Assembly: GCA_037954325.1 (NCBI GenBank)
Contig: JBBMNZ010000006.1
Coordinates: 428,501 to 492,500, forward strand
Direction: 5' to 3'
DNA from: Fistularia commersonii
Taxonomy: Eukaryota > Chordata > Actinopteri > Syngnathiformes > Fistulariidae
DNA: 64,000 nt
Position numbers and translations under genes: made by a program
Part shown: piece by piece, positions 1-11,260 of the stretch
Layout: the number at the start of each line of letters is the position of its first letter
How positions within the stretch are numbered: the first letter of the stretch is position 1
The notes under the pieces: model-generated
Database searches by the model: none
What the model saw: only the letters and a program-made list of their open reading frames with translations
Told to the model about the DNA's origin: nothing

Positions 1-1451
1 GGGCGACCGCTTCAAGATCTCCGGGTTCCCCACCCTGAAGTACTTCGAGAAGGGCCAGGAGAAGTTCACGCTGCCGCAGCTTCGCACCAAGGAGAAGATC
101 ATCGAGTTCCTGCACAAGTAGGTCACCTGACCGGGTCTGGCCCCGCCCCCGAGGGCCTGACGTCCTCCTCAGAAGGTCTTCTGGTTTTGACTCCGTTCCA
201 CGTCCTCCCGGAGCCCTTCGGCGTCACGCGGAGGAACATCTATCTTCTCCAAGCTAGCCGCGGCGGCGCTACGTGCTAGCGCTCCAGAAGATCGGTCCAG
301 ACGGAGGAGGACACGTCCTTGACCCAGACCTTCTCTCCGATCTTCTCAGTCCTCAGGCGCCGCCGCCGCCGGAGCAGTCCTGGGAGGAGAAGCCCTCCAG
401 CGTGGTCCACCTGGGCGCCGAGGACTTCAGGGAGACCATGAAGAAGAAGAAGCACGCTCTGGTCATGTTCTACGCTCCCTGTGAGACACCACGCCACATC
501 TGCTCTCACAGCCTAATCCAGGATTCCATCTTCATCTCAATCTCACCGTCAAACCCGGGCTCGTCTTCAACCTCAGTCCTAATCTTAATCTCAATCTCAG
601 GTTCAACCTAAACCCCAACCTGAGACTCCATTTTACATCTGCATCTTAATCCCAATCTGAGCCTTCATTTTAATCCCAATCTGAGACTCAATTTTAATCC
701 AAATTTGACACTCCAATTTACATCTGCATCTTAATCCCAATCTGAGCCTTCATTTTAATCCCAATCTGAGCCTCCATTTTAATCCCAATCTGACACTCCA
801 ATTTACATCTGCATCTTAATCCCAATCTGAGCCTTCATTTTAATCCCAATCTGAGCCTCCATTTTAATCCCAATCTGACACTCCAATTTACATCTGCATC
901 TTAATCCCAATCTGAGCCTCTATATTCAATTTAATCTCAATCTCAGTCTTAGTTTCGGTCTAAATTTTGACCCTTGTATTAATCTTAATTCAATTTAAGA
1001 CTTCATTTAAATCTTAATCTGAGCCTGAGTCCTAATCTGACTCCTCAATCTGGGTCTGCATCTAAATCTCAACCTGAGGTTGAACCTAAATCTTAATCCC
1101 ATCCTCAATCTGAGTTTCAGTTTCACACTGAATCCTAATCCTAATCCAACCTTTGTTCTTAATCTCAGGATTAGCATCAGTCTCAATCTTAATCCGAGGT
1201 TTAATTCTAATCTCAAACCGGGTGTCCGTTGCCATGGTAGCGCCCCCTGCTGGTGGGAGGGGGAACTGCAGGGGAACCGCTCTGAGGTCAAAGGTCAAGC
1301 TGCGATCACACACTTTTTATTTAAACACCTTGTGATGGATGGTAACACACACACACGACTGACGCGTATGTGTGTGTGTGTGTGTGTGTGTGTGTTTTAT
1401 TACCGAAGCAAAGGTGTCAAGTTGTTGGGGAACGAAAGCGCAGCCAACATA

Positions 1452-1494
<43 letters not shown>

Positions 1495-1567
1495 ATATTT
1501 AGCCTGGTGTGTTTGATGAGGCCTTCAAAGGCAGACAGGACACACCTCAGTCTGCCCTTTGCTGCCT

Positions 1568-1629
<62 letters not shown>

Positions 1630-1731
1630 CTGTGTGTTGTTGCCGGGGGAACAGCTGAGGGTGGGGGTGCAGACACAGTTGTCCATCTCCATCTTCAGTA
1701 ACATCCAGTTCTTCATGTCTCACATCTTATG

Positions 1732-1793
<62 letters not shown>

Positions 1794-2059
1794 TGCAGCA
1801 ATGACAGTGGGGTTATAAAGGGGTAACAATGCTGTAATAACATAGTAACACGGTAATAACATAGTAATAAAGGTATCTGATTTTGGCTCCGCCCCCTTTG
1901 ACCCAGATCAAACAAAATGACTGATTGTGATTATTGATTATTGATTAATCTGACCCCCCCCCCCCCAGGGTGTCCCCACTGCAAGAACGCCGTCCCCCAC
2001 TTCACCGCCGCCGCCGAGCTCTTCAAAGAAGACCGCAAGGTACCTGAATGCACCTGCCA

Positions 2060-2102
<43 letters not shown>

Positions 2103-5100
2103 AGCGGCACAGACGTCTCCTCTGCAAACAAACTCCCGGACGTGTGATTGACGTGCAAACGTCCTGGTGTTAATTCTGTTTGCCGAGGGCCGGAGCTGAA
2201 GGAGCGTCCCGTTCCTCCTCAGAACTTCCAGATGGAGGAGACGTCTGGTGTCACCTCCGTGTCTCCAGACAGACAAACGGCTCCTGAATGCCAATGCGTG
2301 GGTTCTTCTGCTCAGAGGGACGACCGGTACCTTCTCAGAACAGGGTTTGGAACATCTGGAGAAGGTTCTCCGGACAGTAGGCCTGGATGAAGATCTCGGC
2401 AGGAGGAGGAGCCAGACTTGTATGTCCTGAACGGCCGATGCGGTCGGACAGCCGTCGACGGCCGGAGTCTGATAGGACGACGGACTGATTGACCTGGAGT
2501 CCCAGAAGCTCTCCTCCTCCTCCTCCCCTGGACATGTTCTCCAACCTCCTCCGCTTGTGGAGCTTGGTTCCATCATCCAGGCTCTTTGTCTGCAGTGAAC
2601 ACGTCAACCTCTTTCCTTTTGTTCTCCGCCCGCGTCTTTGAGGCGTCCTGCGTTCTCCGGGAGTTCCTGTCAGGCGCCTCCGTTTCTTCTCATCTAGTGA
2701 GGAGATCCTGTGAAGCCGCCTCTGATGGCATCAAACCCCCACCGCCGCCAAGCTGGAGACCATCATTAGCTCCCATTGTGCTCTCCAACTTCTCTGAGGA
2801 AACCTCTCGTGACAGCGGAGGCCTCGAGGGTTTCCGGCAGAAGCATCGGGCCAGAACCTCCTTGGGAAGAAGAAGCGGAAGTTCTGAATGAGCCTCGCAT
2901 CCGCCGAGCGTCTTTGAAGCTTCTGAGAGCGGAGGTTCTCCACGGGCCTCCGTGATGTTCTCGAGGAACTCGCCCTGGCTCTTGTCACGTCCGACTTCCA
3001 CGGTTAGGCGATGGTGCCGTCGGAGGAGCTGCTCCTACTTCCTGGCTGCAGGGGGGACCTCCTTTGAGAGGATGTTCTGGAGGGATTCAGACCAAAGCTC
3101 CTGGGTCGGGTCCACTTCCTGGAATACAATGGATGTTTGTTTGCTCCTCCAAAGGAACCAAAGCTTCTCCTTTGAGCAGGGTCTGTCTTTCTTTCCACTG
3201 CTCGTACTCTGTGACCTGGTTAGCTGGAGTGCTAACATCACTAGCAAAGGAGTTCTTCATACTCTGTGACCCGGTTAGCCGGAAGGCTATCATAGCTAGC
3301 ACAGGAGCTCAAGTGAGGGGCAACTCGTCAATGAGGTTGGACTGCAACCATCCAAGAAGAAGACTCTCCAGGACACTTGGACATCAGGCTCCTGCAGATC
3401 TCCTCCCACCGGTAGCCGATGGAACGTGCGATAGTTTCAAAATAAAACAAGTGTCTGCGTGCTCGGAGACGTCGTCGTTGAGTTTGATGTCTTCAGTTGA
3501 GATGAAGAAGGCCTCCCGCCCCTCCTCTTCCTCTTCCTCTTCCTCTCCGAGTCGGACCGGGACCAGACGGAGCTCCCGGTCCGCCGGTTCCGTCCGATCG
3601 ATGCGATGATGCGAGTTCCTCCGTCACTTTTGAAGGGATCGATAGCCGAACGTTTCCCCGAGCGTTCGAGGACGACGGCTCCGCCGCCTCATTTTCCGCT
3701 GTCGCCTTCGATCGAAGGGACGAGCCGCCAACGATGCTAGCGTCAAACGATGGTCGTGTCCAAAGATGCCGGTGCCGATTGATGCTGTTGCCACATGATT
3801 CTAGCACAGAGAGCTACTTGGGGGCGGGTGATACTGGCGCTGAGTGATAGCTGAGTCGCTTGATGCTAACACCAAATGATAGCATTTGATGCTTGCAACA
3901 AATGATGCTAGCATCAAATGAGGGTTGACTCGAATGATGCTAGCGCCCGATGATGCTGCCACCGAATGATAGGGTTGCCAAATGATGGTGGAGTCCAATG
4001 ATGCTGGTGCGGAAAGTGTCTAGTGATGCTCAGCTTGAATGTTAGCGGTGAGTGATGCTAGCATGAAATGATGATTGAATTAAATATTGCCCACACTGAA
4101 TGATATTAGTGTCCAATGATGCTAGCGGGGAATTACGGTTGCGCCGCATGATACTGACGCCGAGTAATCGTCAAATCGTCTGTAGCGTCATGAGTCAAAT
4201 GATGCTAGCACCTAACGATGCTGGTGCCAGATGACGCTAGCGTTGGACGACAAAATTGACCGATATTAGTGCCGAATGATGGTTGAATGACTTGAATGAT
4301 GCTCATGCCCAACGATGCTAGCGGGTAATTATTTGAAGCTCGCGCTGAATGATGCTACTGTTGAGTGCTGAATGATGCTGGCATTAAAAGATGCTAGCCC
4401 TATTTGAAGCTCATGCTGAGGGATGCTAGTGTCAAATGATGCTAGCTTCAAATGACACCCACATCAAATATTGATTGGACTTCCTGCTCCCTGGAGCTGC
4501 GGAGACGACGCTAACAGTTTGTCCTTGCATGAGGACGTCCTCTGCAGTCTGGGGCGTTTATCTTTATCCTTAAAATATTAGCGGAACTGGACTTCCTGCT
4601 GCGTCTTGATCTTCTCTTGGAGTTTCTGTGGAGGCGTAGCTCCGCCTCTGCGGTCGGTATGCTCGCAGGAAGTGGGCGCCATGTCCTGGAGAAGGTGCAG
4701 ATTCCTGCAGAAGAACGCCTCCCTGCCCCCCCTCCTCCGTCACGGCACCGATGGCGACCCGCTGGCAGGTCGGCGGCGCCCTCGCTGAGGTTGACATTTC
4801 CGACGTCCTAAAGGCCACCCATCAACGAGGCGGCCTTTTACGCCTCATTTGGACGAGGCGTCGCTAATGGAAGGCGGGGGGGGGGGGGGGCTCTCAGGTC
4901 CGACAGGAAGTGGGTCGGCGTAATGATGTGTGGATTGATGCAGGAAATCGTTTTACAGAAGCGGCGGGTTCATCTTCTAATTTCTTCTGGCCGCCAGGCG
5001 GCGTTGGGAGGGGTGACCTCCCGACACTCGCCGTAAAAACGTCCGGCGTAAATCGCGGCGGGTGAAAACACAGCGCGGAAATTAATGAAGCCGGAATCGT

Positions 5101-7175
5101 GGCTAAACGTCTGCCGGAGGTTTGAGGGGAGGAGCGGCTGCTTCTCCTGCCAGGAGACGCCGCCGCCCGTAAATCTCCGGCGGGTTCTCTGCTAGCGGAG
5201 AGTAGCAGCCGCTCCATCCAGCCAGAACATCTGGAGGACCATCAGCCTCCTGGGGGTGCAACAGCAGAAACTGGTCGTCATGGAGACCGACAGACGCGGA
5301 GTGACGCCTACCAATTGGTTGACAGCGTAGAGTGTAATCAATAATCCGGTGATGCTATGCTAGTAGCTCGGGAACATACAAACATCCTCTGTACTGTTCT
5401 GGTAGGATCTGATTGGATCCATCTTGCTTCCCCCAGATTGCGTACGCGGCGGTGGACTGCACCAAAGGCCAGAACCACGAGCTCTGCAGGCAGGAAGGGG
5501 TGGAGGGCTACCCCACCTTCAACTACTACAACTACGGCAAGTTCGTGGAGAAGTACACCGGGGAGCGAGGGGTGAGTCGTCCCGTCGCCTTAGCATCCTT
5601 AGCTGCTTCTGCCACCTTAGCTGCTTCTGCCACCTTAGCTGCTTCTGCCACCTTAGCCTTTTAAGCCACCTTGGAGGCTCTAGCCACCTTAGCCACTTTA
5701 TCCATCTTAGCTACTTTAGCCATCTTAGACACTTAAGCCACCAAGCTACTTTAACTACCCTAGGTGCTTTAGTCATCTTAGCTGCTTTAGCCACTTTAGC
5801 CATTTTAGCCATTTCACCACTTTAGCCATTTTAGCTGATTTAGCCACCTTAGCCACTTTAACCACTTTAGGTGCTTTAGTCATCTTGGCTGCATTGCCCA
5901 CCTAGCCTCTTAAGCCACTTAGGCAACTTTAGCCACCTTAGCCACTTTAGCCATCTTAGCTGCTTTAGTCATCTTAGCTGCTCTAGCCATCTGAGCCACT
6001 TTAGCCATCTTTGCTGCTTTAGCCACCTTATATTCTTTAGCCGCCTTAACTACTTTAACCACCCTAGGTGCTTTAGTCATCTTAGCTGCTTTGGCTACCT
6101 TAGCCTCTTAAGCCGCCTTGGACGCTTTAGCCACCTTTGATACTTTATCCATCTTACCTACTTTAACTACTCTAGGTGCTTTGCCACGTTAGCTACATTA
6201 ACCCCCCTAGGTGCTTTAGTCATCTTAGCCGCGTTGGCTACCTTAGCCTCTTAAGCCTCCTCGGACGCTTAAGCAACCTCAGCCATTTTAGCCATTTTGG
6301 CCATCTTAGCCACTTTAGCCATTTTAGCTGCTTTAGCCATCTTAGCCACTTTAGCCATTTTAGCTGCTTTAGCCAGCTTAGCTGCTCTAGCCATCTTAGC
6401 TTCTTTAGCCATTGTAGTTGCTTTAGCCACCTTAGTCACTTTCACCACTTTAGGTGCTTTAGTCATCTTTGCTGTGTTGGCCACCTAGCCTCTTAAGCCA
6501 CCTAGGACAAATTAGCCACTTTAGCCATCTTACCTGCTTTTGCCATCTTAGCTGCTTTAGCCACCTTAGTCACTTAAACCACTTTAGATGCTTTAGTCAT
6601 CTTAGCCGCGTTGGCTACCTTAACCTCTTAAGCCACCTTGGACGCTTTAGCCACCTTAGCCACCTTAGCCATCTTAGCCACTTTAGCCATTTTAGCTGCT
6701 TTAGCCACCTTAGTCACTTTAACCACTTTAGGTGCTTTAGTCATATTAGCTGCGTTGGCTACCTTCGCCTCTTAAGCCACCTTGGACGCTCTAGCCAGCT
6801 TAGCCACCTTAGCTGCTTTAGCCGCCACAGCCTCCTATGCTACTGGCTCTGGTTAGCAAACAATCAGGACACAGTCGTGGGCGTCTGGCTGCACCCAGCG
6901 GCCGTGTGGGGATGATTGACACTAGCTCTGAACCCCCCCCCCCGGTTCTAAAGGTCGGCATCTGAGTTTTTGTTGACGCTGACGAGGACGTCCGCGTGTC
7001 CGGTTGTCTAGAAGTTACAGAACGTCAGTGGCTTCCAGACCGTTAAATGTCACCCCTCCCCTTCTGCGCTTCCCCTTCTGCTTCCCCCTCACAGGAAGCC
7101 GGCTTCACGGGGTTCATGCGTAGCCTGAGGGGCCGGGACCAGGAGAAGGTTGTCCGGAGGAAGGAGGACCTCTGA
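1..7175 (+). CDS. pdia5: Protein disulfide isomerase A5, 3' part (5 coding exons)
   Basis: This is an ER-lumen thiol oxidoreductase that forms and rearranges disulfides. Coding exons are 1-117 (reading from base 2, gene enters from the left), 350-480, 1969-2039, 5437-5571 and 7095-7175. All introns are GT-AG and the phases join without a break. Exon 1 ends a thioredoxin fold (FPTLKYFEKGQEKF). Exon 2 gives a Pro-rich linker and the start of the last thioredoxin domain (KKKKHALVMFYAP). The active site W-CPHC is rebuilt across the 480/1969 junction, with the Trp codon itself split by the intron. Exon 4 contains the cis-Pro motif GYPTFNYYNYGKF. The protein ends in RRKEDL followed by TGA, a KDEL-type ER-retrieval signal. 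The linker and the tail are what identify PDIA5 rather than other PDI family members, and neighbouring sec22a and adcy5 agree with human 3q21.1. Nothing is broken; upstream exons lie outside the window. Confidence 0.95.
600..1225. repeat. Minisatellite in pdia5 intron
   Basis: About 21-bp units built on TTTTAATCCCAATCTGAG are arranged in higher-order blocks of about 85 bp. The marker GACACTCCAATTTACATC recurs near 707, 792 and 877. Units become degenerate towards 1225. No coding content is visible. Confidence 0.75.
1369..1791. repeat. Cluster of four long CA/TG microsatellites
   Basis: TG occupies 1369-1395, CA 1455-1492, CA 1571-1627 and TG 1735-1791, all inside the same pdia5 intron. Tracts of opposite sense could pair in the transcript. 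Apparent reading frames of alternating His-Thr or Cys-Val here are repeat artefacts. Confidence 0.9.
2064..2100. repeat. TG microsatellite just after a pdia5 donor
   Basis: A run of about 18 TG units begins 24 nt after the donor at 2040. Confidence 0.9.
2101..3729. other. pdia5 intron, no gene seen
   Basis: This is mixed-complexity intron sequence rich in short GGTTCTCC/GAGGAGAA-like words. A roughly 55-bp tandem duplication lies at 3206-3313 (two copies of a block beginning ACTCTGTGACC). No exon-like segment or RNA gene was recognised. Confidence 0.5.
3730..4475. repeat. Degenerate GATGCTAGC minisatellite in pdia5 intron
   Basis: Many irregular units of roughly 18-30 bp contain AATGATGCTAGC. 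The unit includes the palindromic core GCTAGC. The array is strongly diverged, which suggests it is old. Confidence 0.7.
4476..5436. other. pdia5 intron, no gene seen
   Basis: This is GC-rich intron sequence with a G12 run near 4878. It ends at the acceptor CCCCCAG before exon 4. No repeat family or reading frame is supported. Confidence 0.5.
5580..6835. repeat. 1.25-kb minisatellite of TTAGCCACC units in pdia5 intron
   Basis: The array starts 9 nt after the exon 4 donor and fills most of the last intron. The base unit is 9 bp (TTAGCCACC, TTAGCTGCT, TTAGCCATC), often paired as 18 bp. Longer blocks contain ACTTTAGGTGCTTTAGTC. Because 9 is a multiple of 3, long open frames with a three-residue rhythm appear on both strands; they are not genes. 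Confidence 0.9.
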
Positions 7176-7249
7176 CCCGCTCTGTCGTTGCACTGTGACC
7201 TTTGACCCCAGCGGGGCCCATCGGAGACTTCTTCCCCCCCCGGCCAAAA

Positions 7250-7255
7250 AATAAA
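7250..7255 (+). other. pdia5: pdia5 poly(A) signal AATAAA
   Basis: The canonical AATAAA lies 75 nt after the pdia5 stop codon. This implies a very short 3' UTR. It is the first such hexamer downstream of the stop. Confidence 0.6.
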
Positions 7256-7403
7256 CAAAGATGGCGGATGCTCGGAGTCCAAACCTGCCCCGGCACTGTG
7301 ACGGTGACCCCTGTTCTATCTATGCAATACTGCTCCCCCTGCTCCTCCCGTGGAGGCTCACCTGACACCCCCCGCTTCCCCCGTCAAAGCCCCCCGCTCC
7401 CCT

Positions 7404-7482
7404 CTTGGACCTCCTTGGACCTCCTTGGACCTCCTCGGACCTCCTTGGACCTCCTCGGACCTCCTCGGACCTCCTCCAAGGC
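7404..7482. repeat. 10-bp tandem repeat downstream of pdia5
   Basis: Seven to eight copies of TTGGACCTCC/TCGGACCTCC lie in the intergenic region. Confidence 0.85.
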
Positions 7483-7751
7483 CGAGGGGCGGATGTTCTT
7501 GTGCTGTTGGGTTCCTCCCGTGTGTTCTCCTGGGTTCTCCTCCCCTTTCAAACCTGTGGCCTTAAAGATGGAACCCTGGAAGGGGAAGCGGAGGGGGAAG
7601 CAGGTTCTCCAGGTTCCTCCAGTCCCACCACCACCCTCCCCTTTCTCCTCCATGAAATATTTAGCGGGTGAAGCTCGTTAGCTTTATTGTGTCCTCGTTA
7701 AACGTTCCTTGTTCTTGTTCTCGTTCCGCGTCTCGCCCCCCCCCCCCCAAC

Positions 7752-7754
<3 letters not shown>

Positions 7755-7814
<60 letters not shown>
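7755..7814. repeat. CA microsatellite
   Basis: About 30 CA units, with one CC interruption near 7783. It follows a C-rich run. Confidence 0.9.
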
Positions 7815-7817
<3 letters not shown>

Positions 7818-8838
7818 CTCCAGCGCTTTGATCGGGAACGTTCTCAGCGAGGTTCTCAGGGAAAGCGAGACAGGAAGAAAGGGAGCGAGTGTGTTTGTCT
7901 CTCGGTTCCACCGGGTTCCTTTGTGTTCCGTCACCAAATTAAAGGTCGTTTACGTCCAAAGCTCCGGTTCCTTTGTCCGGCGACCCCGGGTTCCTCTGGA
8001 GGCCACTTCCTGCTCGGGTTCTAAAGGAGAACCGACGTATCTGATCCCAAAGGTTCCCACGTTCTCCGGGACGGCGTCGCTTATGCCAAGAAGTCATTGT
8101 TGCCTTTGTTGGTTTTTGTGTCCAGCCATATGTACAGGTTCCTCATGTTCCTCCGGTTCCTCATGTTCCACATGTTCTCCCATTCCCGCCTGTTGGACCT
8201 CGTGAGGTTGAAAAAAATAAAAGTCATACGTTTTCCAAGATGGTTCTCCTTCTTCATCCAGGAAGGACTACACTTTAGCTCCACCTGCTGCTCAGAAGGT
8301 TCCTTCACCTGATCAGACGGTTCCTTCACCTGGTCTCGAGCCTTGATCCTGATGATGGTTCCTCCAGCACCGTCCCTGGAATGGTCTCATGAAGGTTCTG
8401 AAGCTGAGGAGCAGGAAGGTCCTGGTGGACGTCATGGTTCTCCATGTGCTCCTGCTTAGATCCTTCAGGTTCTCCATCTAGTGTCCACGAACCGTCTCTG
8501 GTTCATTGGTTCATTGTCTGCAGGTGTGAATGAGAGGGTGAACAGTTGGATGATTGACAGATGAAGTTAAGCTCCGCCTCTTGCCCCTCTGACTGCTGGA
8601 TCACATGATATAAAGCATTAGCGGTTGTGATGCTAATTTCTGACGTCATCATGCTAAAGTACCTAGCCTCGTTTGTATAAGAGAACAGGGCCGTTAGCTT
8701 GTTCGTGTGCAAACACAAGTGTGTCCACTCTGGAGAAACGAAGCAGCGAGAGCGTCCAGCCCCCCCACAGAAGCTCAGTTAGCATAATTAGCATGTCTGC
8801 CAACCCTCTCCAACAACTGAACCACTGCTGCACCTTGT
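7815..8838. other. Intergenic pdia5-sec22a, no gene seen
   Basis: GGTTCC/GGTTCTCC-rich sequence. No coding, RNA or mobile element signature was recognised. Confidence 0.5.
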
Positions 8839-9610
8839 TGACATGCACCAAATAGCATGCTTAGCATGTCACCGGCCCTACCGACTGAGCCACAGCCGCC
8901 CCCATGTTGACATGCTGCAGTTAGCGTCATTAGCATGTCTCCAGCTCAACCGAGTCAAAGCTACCCTGTGTTGACGCACTACAGTTTGCATCAGTATCAT
9001 ATCTACCACCCCACTTTTCCAATTTAACTACTGCTGCCCACCCCGCATGTTGACATGCTACAGTTAGCGTCACTAGCATGTGTCCAGCTCAATGCACCTG
9101 TAACGACATGCTGTAGCAAGCATAATTAGCATGCCTGCCACCCTCTTATCAACTGAGTCACAGCCGCCCCCGTGTTGACATGCTCCATATAGCATAATTA
9201 GCATATCTCCAGCTCTACCAGCTGAGCCACAGCCTTCGTCCCTGTGTTGACATGCTACAGTTAGCGTCATTAGCATATATCCGGCTCTACCAGCTGAGTC
9301 ACAGCCGCCCCGTGGTGACATGCCACAGTTAGCATCACCAGCATGTGTCCAGCTCAATGCCCTTGTCGTGACATGCTACAACGAGCATAATTAGCATGCC
9401 TGCCACCCCTCTTATCAACTGAGTCACAACCACTTCCATGTTGACATGCTACAGTTAGCATAATTAGCATATCTCCAGCTCTACCAGCTGAGCCACAACC
9501 GTCCCCGTGTTGACATACTAGTTAGCATAATTAGCATATCTACAGCTTTACCATCTGAGTCAGCGCCCTCGCCCCCATGTTAACATGCTACAGTTAGCAT
9601 CATTAGCATA
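8839..9610 (-). repeat. Tandem array of ~70-bp units carrying a tRNA A-box-like motif
   Basis: About 11-12 units are marked by TGTTGACATGCTACAGTTAGC (near 8837, 8904, 9047, 9173, 9245, 9439 and others), spaced about 55-78 bp. Each is followed by TTAGCATATCTCCAGCTC. On the minus strand several units read TGTGGCTCAGCTGGTAGAG, which fits the RNA polymerase III A-box consensus TRGCNNAGYNGG. No convincing B box or full cloverleaf was seen, so these are not called tRNA genes. A single related unit lies at about 46250-46330. A tRNA-derived SINE head that became tandemly amplified is the likely origin (inference). Confidence 0.65.
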
Positions 9611-9639
9611 TCTGCACTCCCGACTCCATCAACTACTAC

Positions 9640-9677
9640 TCCCACTACTACTACTACAGATACTACTACTACTACTG

Positions 9678-9714
<37 letters not shown>

Positions 9715-9800
9715 TGATACTACTAATACTACTACTACTACTGATACTACTAATACTACTACTACCACTGCTGCTGGTTACTGCTACTGATACTATGACC
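9640..9800. repeat. TAC trinucleotide array
   Basis: Imperfect (TAC)n with GATACTACTAA variants. It is the left half of a pair with 10120-10440. Confidence 0.85.
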
Positions 9801-10119
9801 ACTACTATGATACTAATAAGAATAAGAAGAACTTTATTTATTCTGAAGGAAATGGTTGTGCCAGAGTTACAAGAAAAAGATATCAATAATAGAAAATAGT
9901 AGAAAATTGTATAAACAGTAAAAAAAAGGAGAACTATAAAGTGTCTTAAGTAACAAGTGAAAGATAAGAAGTGCACAAGAGTATGAAAAAATATTGTACA
10001 TGTAGCTGTTATGAAATATTGCACAGTTATGAACTTATATACAGATAAATTATTACAATTCACAGTAAGTGGGTGAGATATTTTTTTTCTTTTTAAGGTT
10101 TTAAGATTTTTAAGATTCT
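9801..10119. mobile_element. AT-rich insert splitting the TAC array, possible retroelement tail
   Basis: The insert begins with AACTTTATTTATTCTGAAGG, which resembles the 3' ends of common fish non-LTR elements as I remember them. It then continues as A-rich sequence with no open frame. It sits between two TAC arrays that were probably one. Family assignment is not possible by eye. Confidence 0.3.
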
Positions 10120-10440
10120 ACTACTATTTTAAGATACTACTACTGACACTACTACTACTGATACTATGACCACTACTACTACTGCTATGACAACTACCAC
10201 TGCTACTACGACTCATACTACTACTATTACTATGACCACTACTATAGATACTACTACTACTACTACCACTACTACTGATTAGTACTACCAATACTGTGAC
10301 CACTACTATAGATACTAATACTACTACTACGACCACTGCTGCTGCTATGGCAACCACTACTACTACAAATGCACTACTACCACTGCTACTACTAGTACTG
10401 TGACTACTACTATTGCTACAACTGTGAGTACTCTTACTAC
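10120..10440. repeat. TAC trinucleotide array, right part
   Basis: Imperfect (TAC)n with ACCACTACTACTAC variants, matching 9640-9800. Confidence 0.85.
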
Positions 10441-10665
10441 CAGTGACAGTAATAGATTATTCAGTTGTTATGTAACAATATTGAAGCTTCCAGGTTCTGA
10501 TCCAGCCCTTCAACCACGTTCTACCAAGGTTCTCTCCAGGTTCTCCATGTTCCTCATGGAGTCCCAGTTGATTGTCAGTCAGCATGAGTGACAGGATGCA
10601 TGAATGGATGAATGATACCAGAGATGATGTGCATCACAGTGGGTGTGGATAAAGGTGTGTACACC

Positions 10666-10698
<33 letters not shown>

Positions 10699-11130
10699 TT
10701 ATCTGGAAGGTGTGGGAGAAGCCCAGCCAATCAAATGTCTTCTTAGAAGTGGGGGGGAGTCAGTCACATGACCGGGTTGGAGGCCATCAGGCCAGATGGA
10801 TGGAGATGTTTCACCTGGAGGTCAGGAGACCGGCTCCGAATATGCTCGTATTTTGTCTTTTATTTTACTGCATATTTTCAACTTTTATTTTTACGGGGAC
10901 AACATGTCAGATCTCGGTTTGTTTTCCAACTATATCATACATTTTATGTGATATTCATTCATGCGTTAATTATCTACAGCTGGACAGTTCAGGGTTTCCA
11001 CTAAAACATGACATAGCAATTTATTAGATCATATCTTATATTTCATATCTTATCATATATTATATTTGATATTTTAAAATTTATTTCTCATTTTATTTTA
11101 ATTTATTAAACTCTATTGTATTATATTGTT
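10441..11130. other. Intergenic, AT-rich towards the sec22a promoter
   Basis: Contains a TG tract (10667-10697) and AT-rich sequence from 10830. No gene was recognised. Confidence 0.5.
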
Positions 11131-11137
11131 TGGGTTG

Positions 11138-11260
11138 TGACGTAGCGTATTACCCACAATGCATTGCGGAACAGCCACGTCAACGTTCCCGTGCTGCTCA
11201 CTTCCGTAGCCCGGCGCCGAGAGTCGCGGGGCTCCGCTGCTCTGTCCCCCGCAGGATGCC
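11138..11260 (+). promoter_or_regulatory. sec22a: Probable sec22a promoter
   Basis: The transition from AT-rich to GC-rich DNA holds TGACGT (11138-11143), a ZNF143 site (11151-11168), ACGTCA (11177-11182) and CACTTCCGT (11199-11207, an ETS site on the minus strand). There is no TATA box. It lies 1.8 kb upstream of the first coding exon, so at least one non-coding 5' exon and an intron are implied. Possible 5' exon donors are CAAGTACG near 11270 and CCAGGTAAC near 11525. The transcription start is inferred, not seen. Confidence 0.55.
11151..11168 (+). promoter_or_regulatory. ZNF143/Staf binding site
   Basis: TACCCACAATGCATTGCG matches the 18-position Staf consensus YWCCCRNMATSCMYYRCR at every position. 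Such sites usually lie close to the start of housekeeping or snRNA-type transcripts. Confidence 0.7.

Noticed and set aside
1507..1804. Frames of alternating His-Thr and Cys-Val at many places
   Set aside because: They are translations of CA/TG microsatellites.
8839..9610. tRNA genes on the minus strand
   Set aside because: Only the A-box region is present. There is no B box, acceptor stem or anticodon loop.
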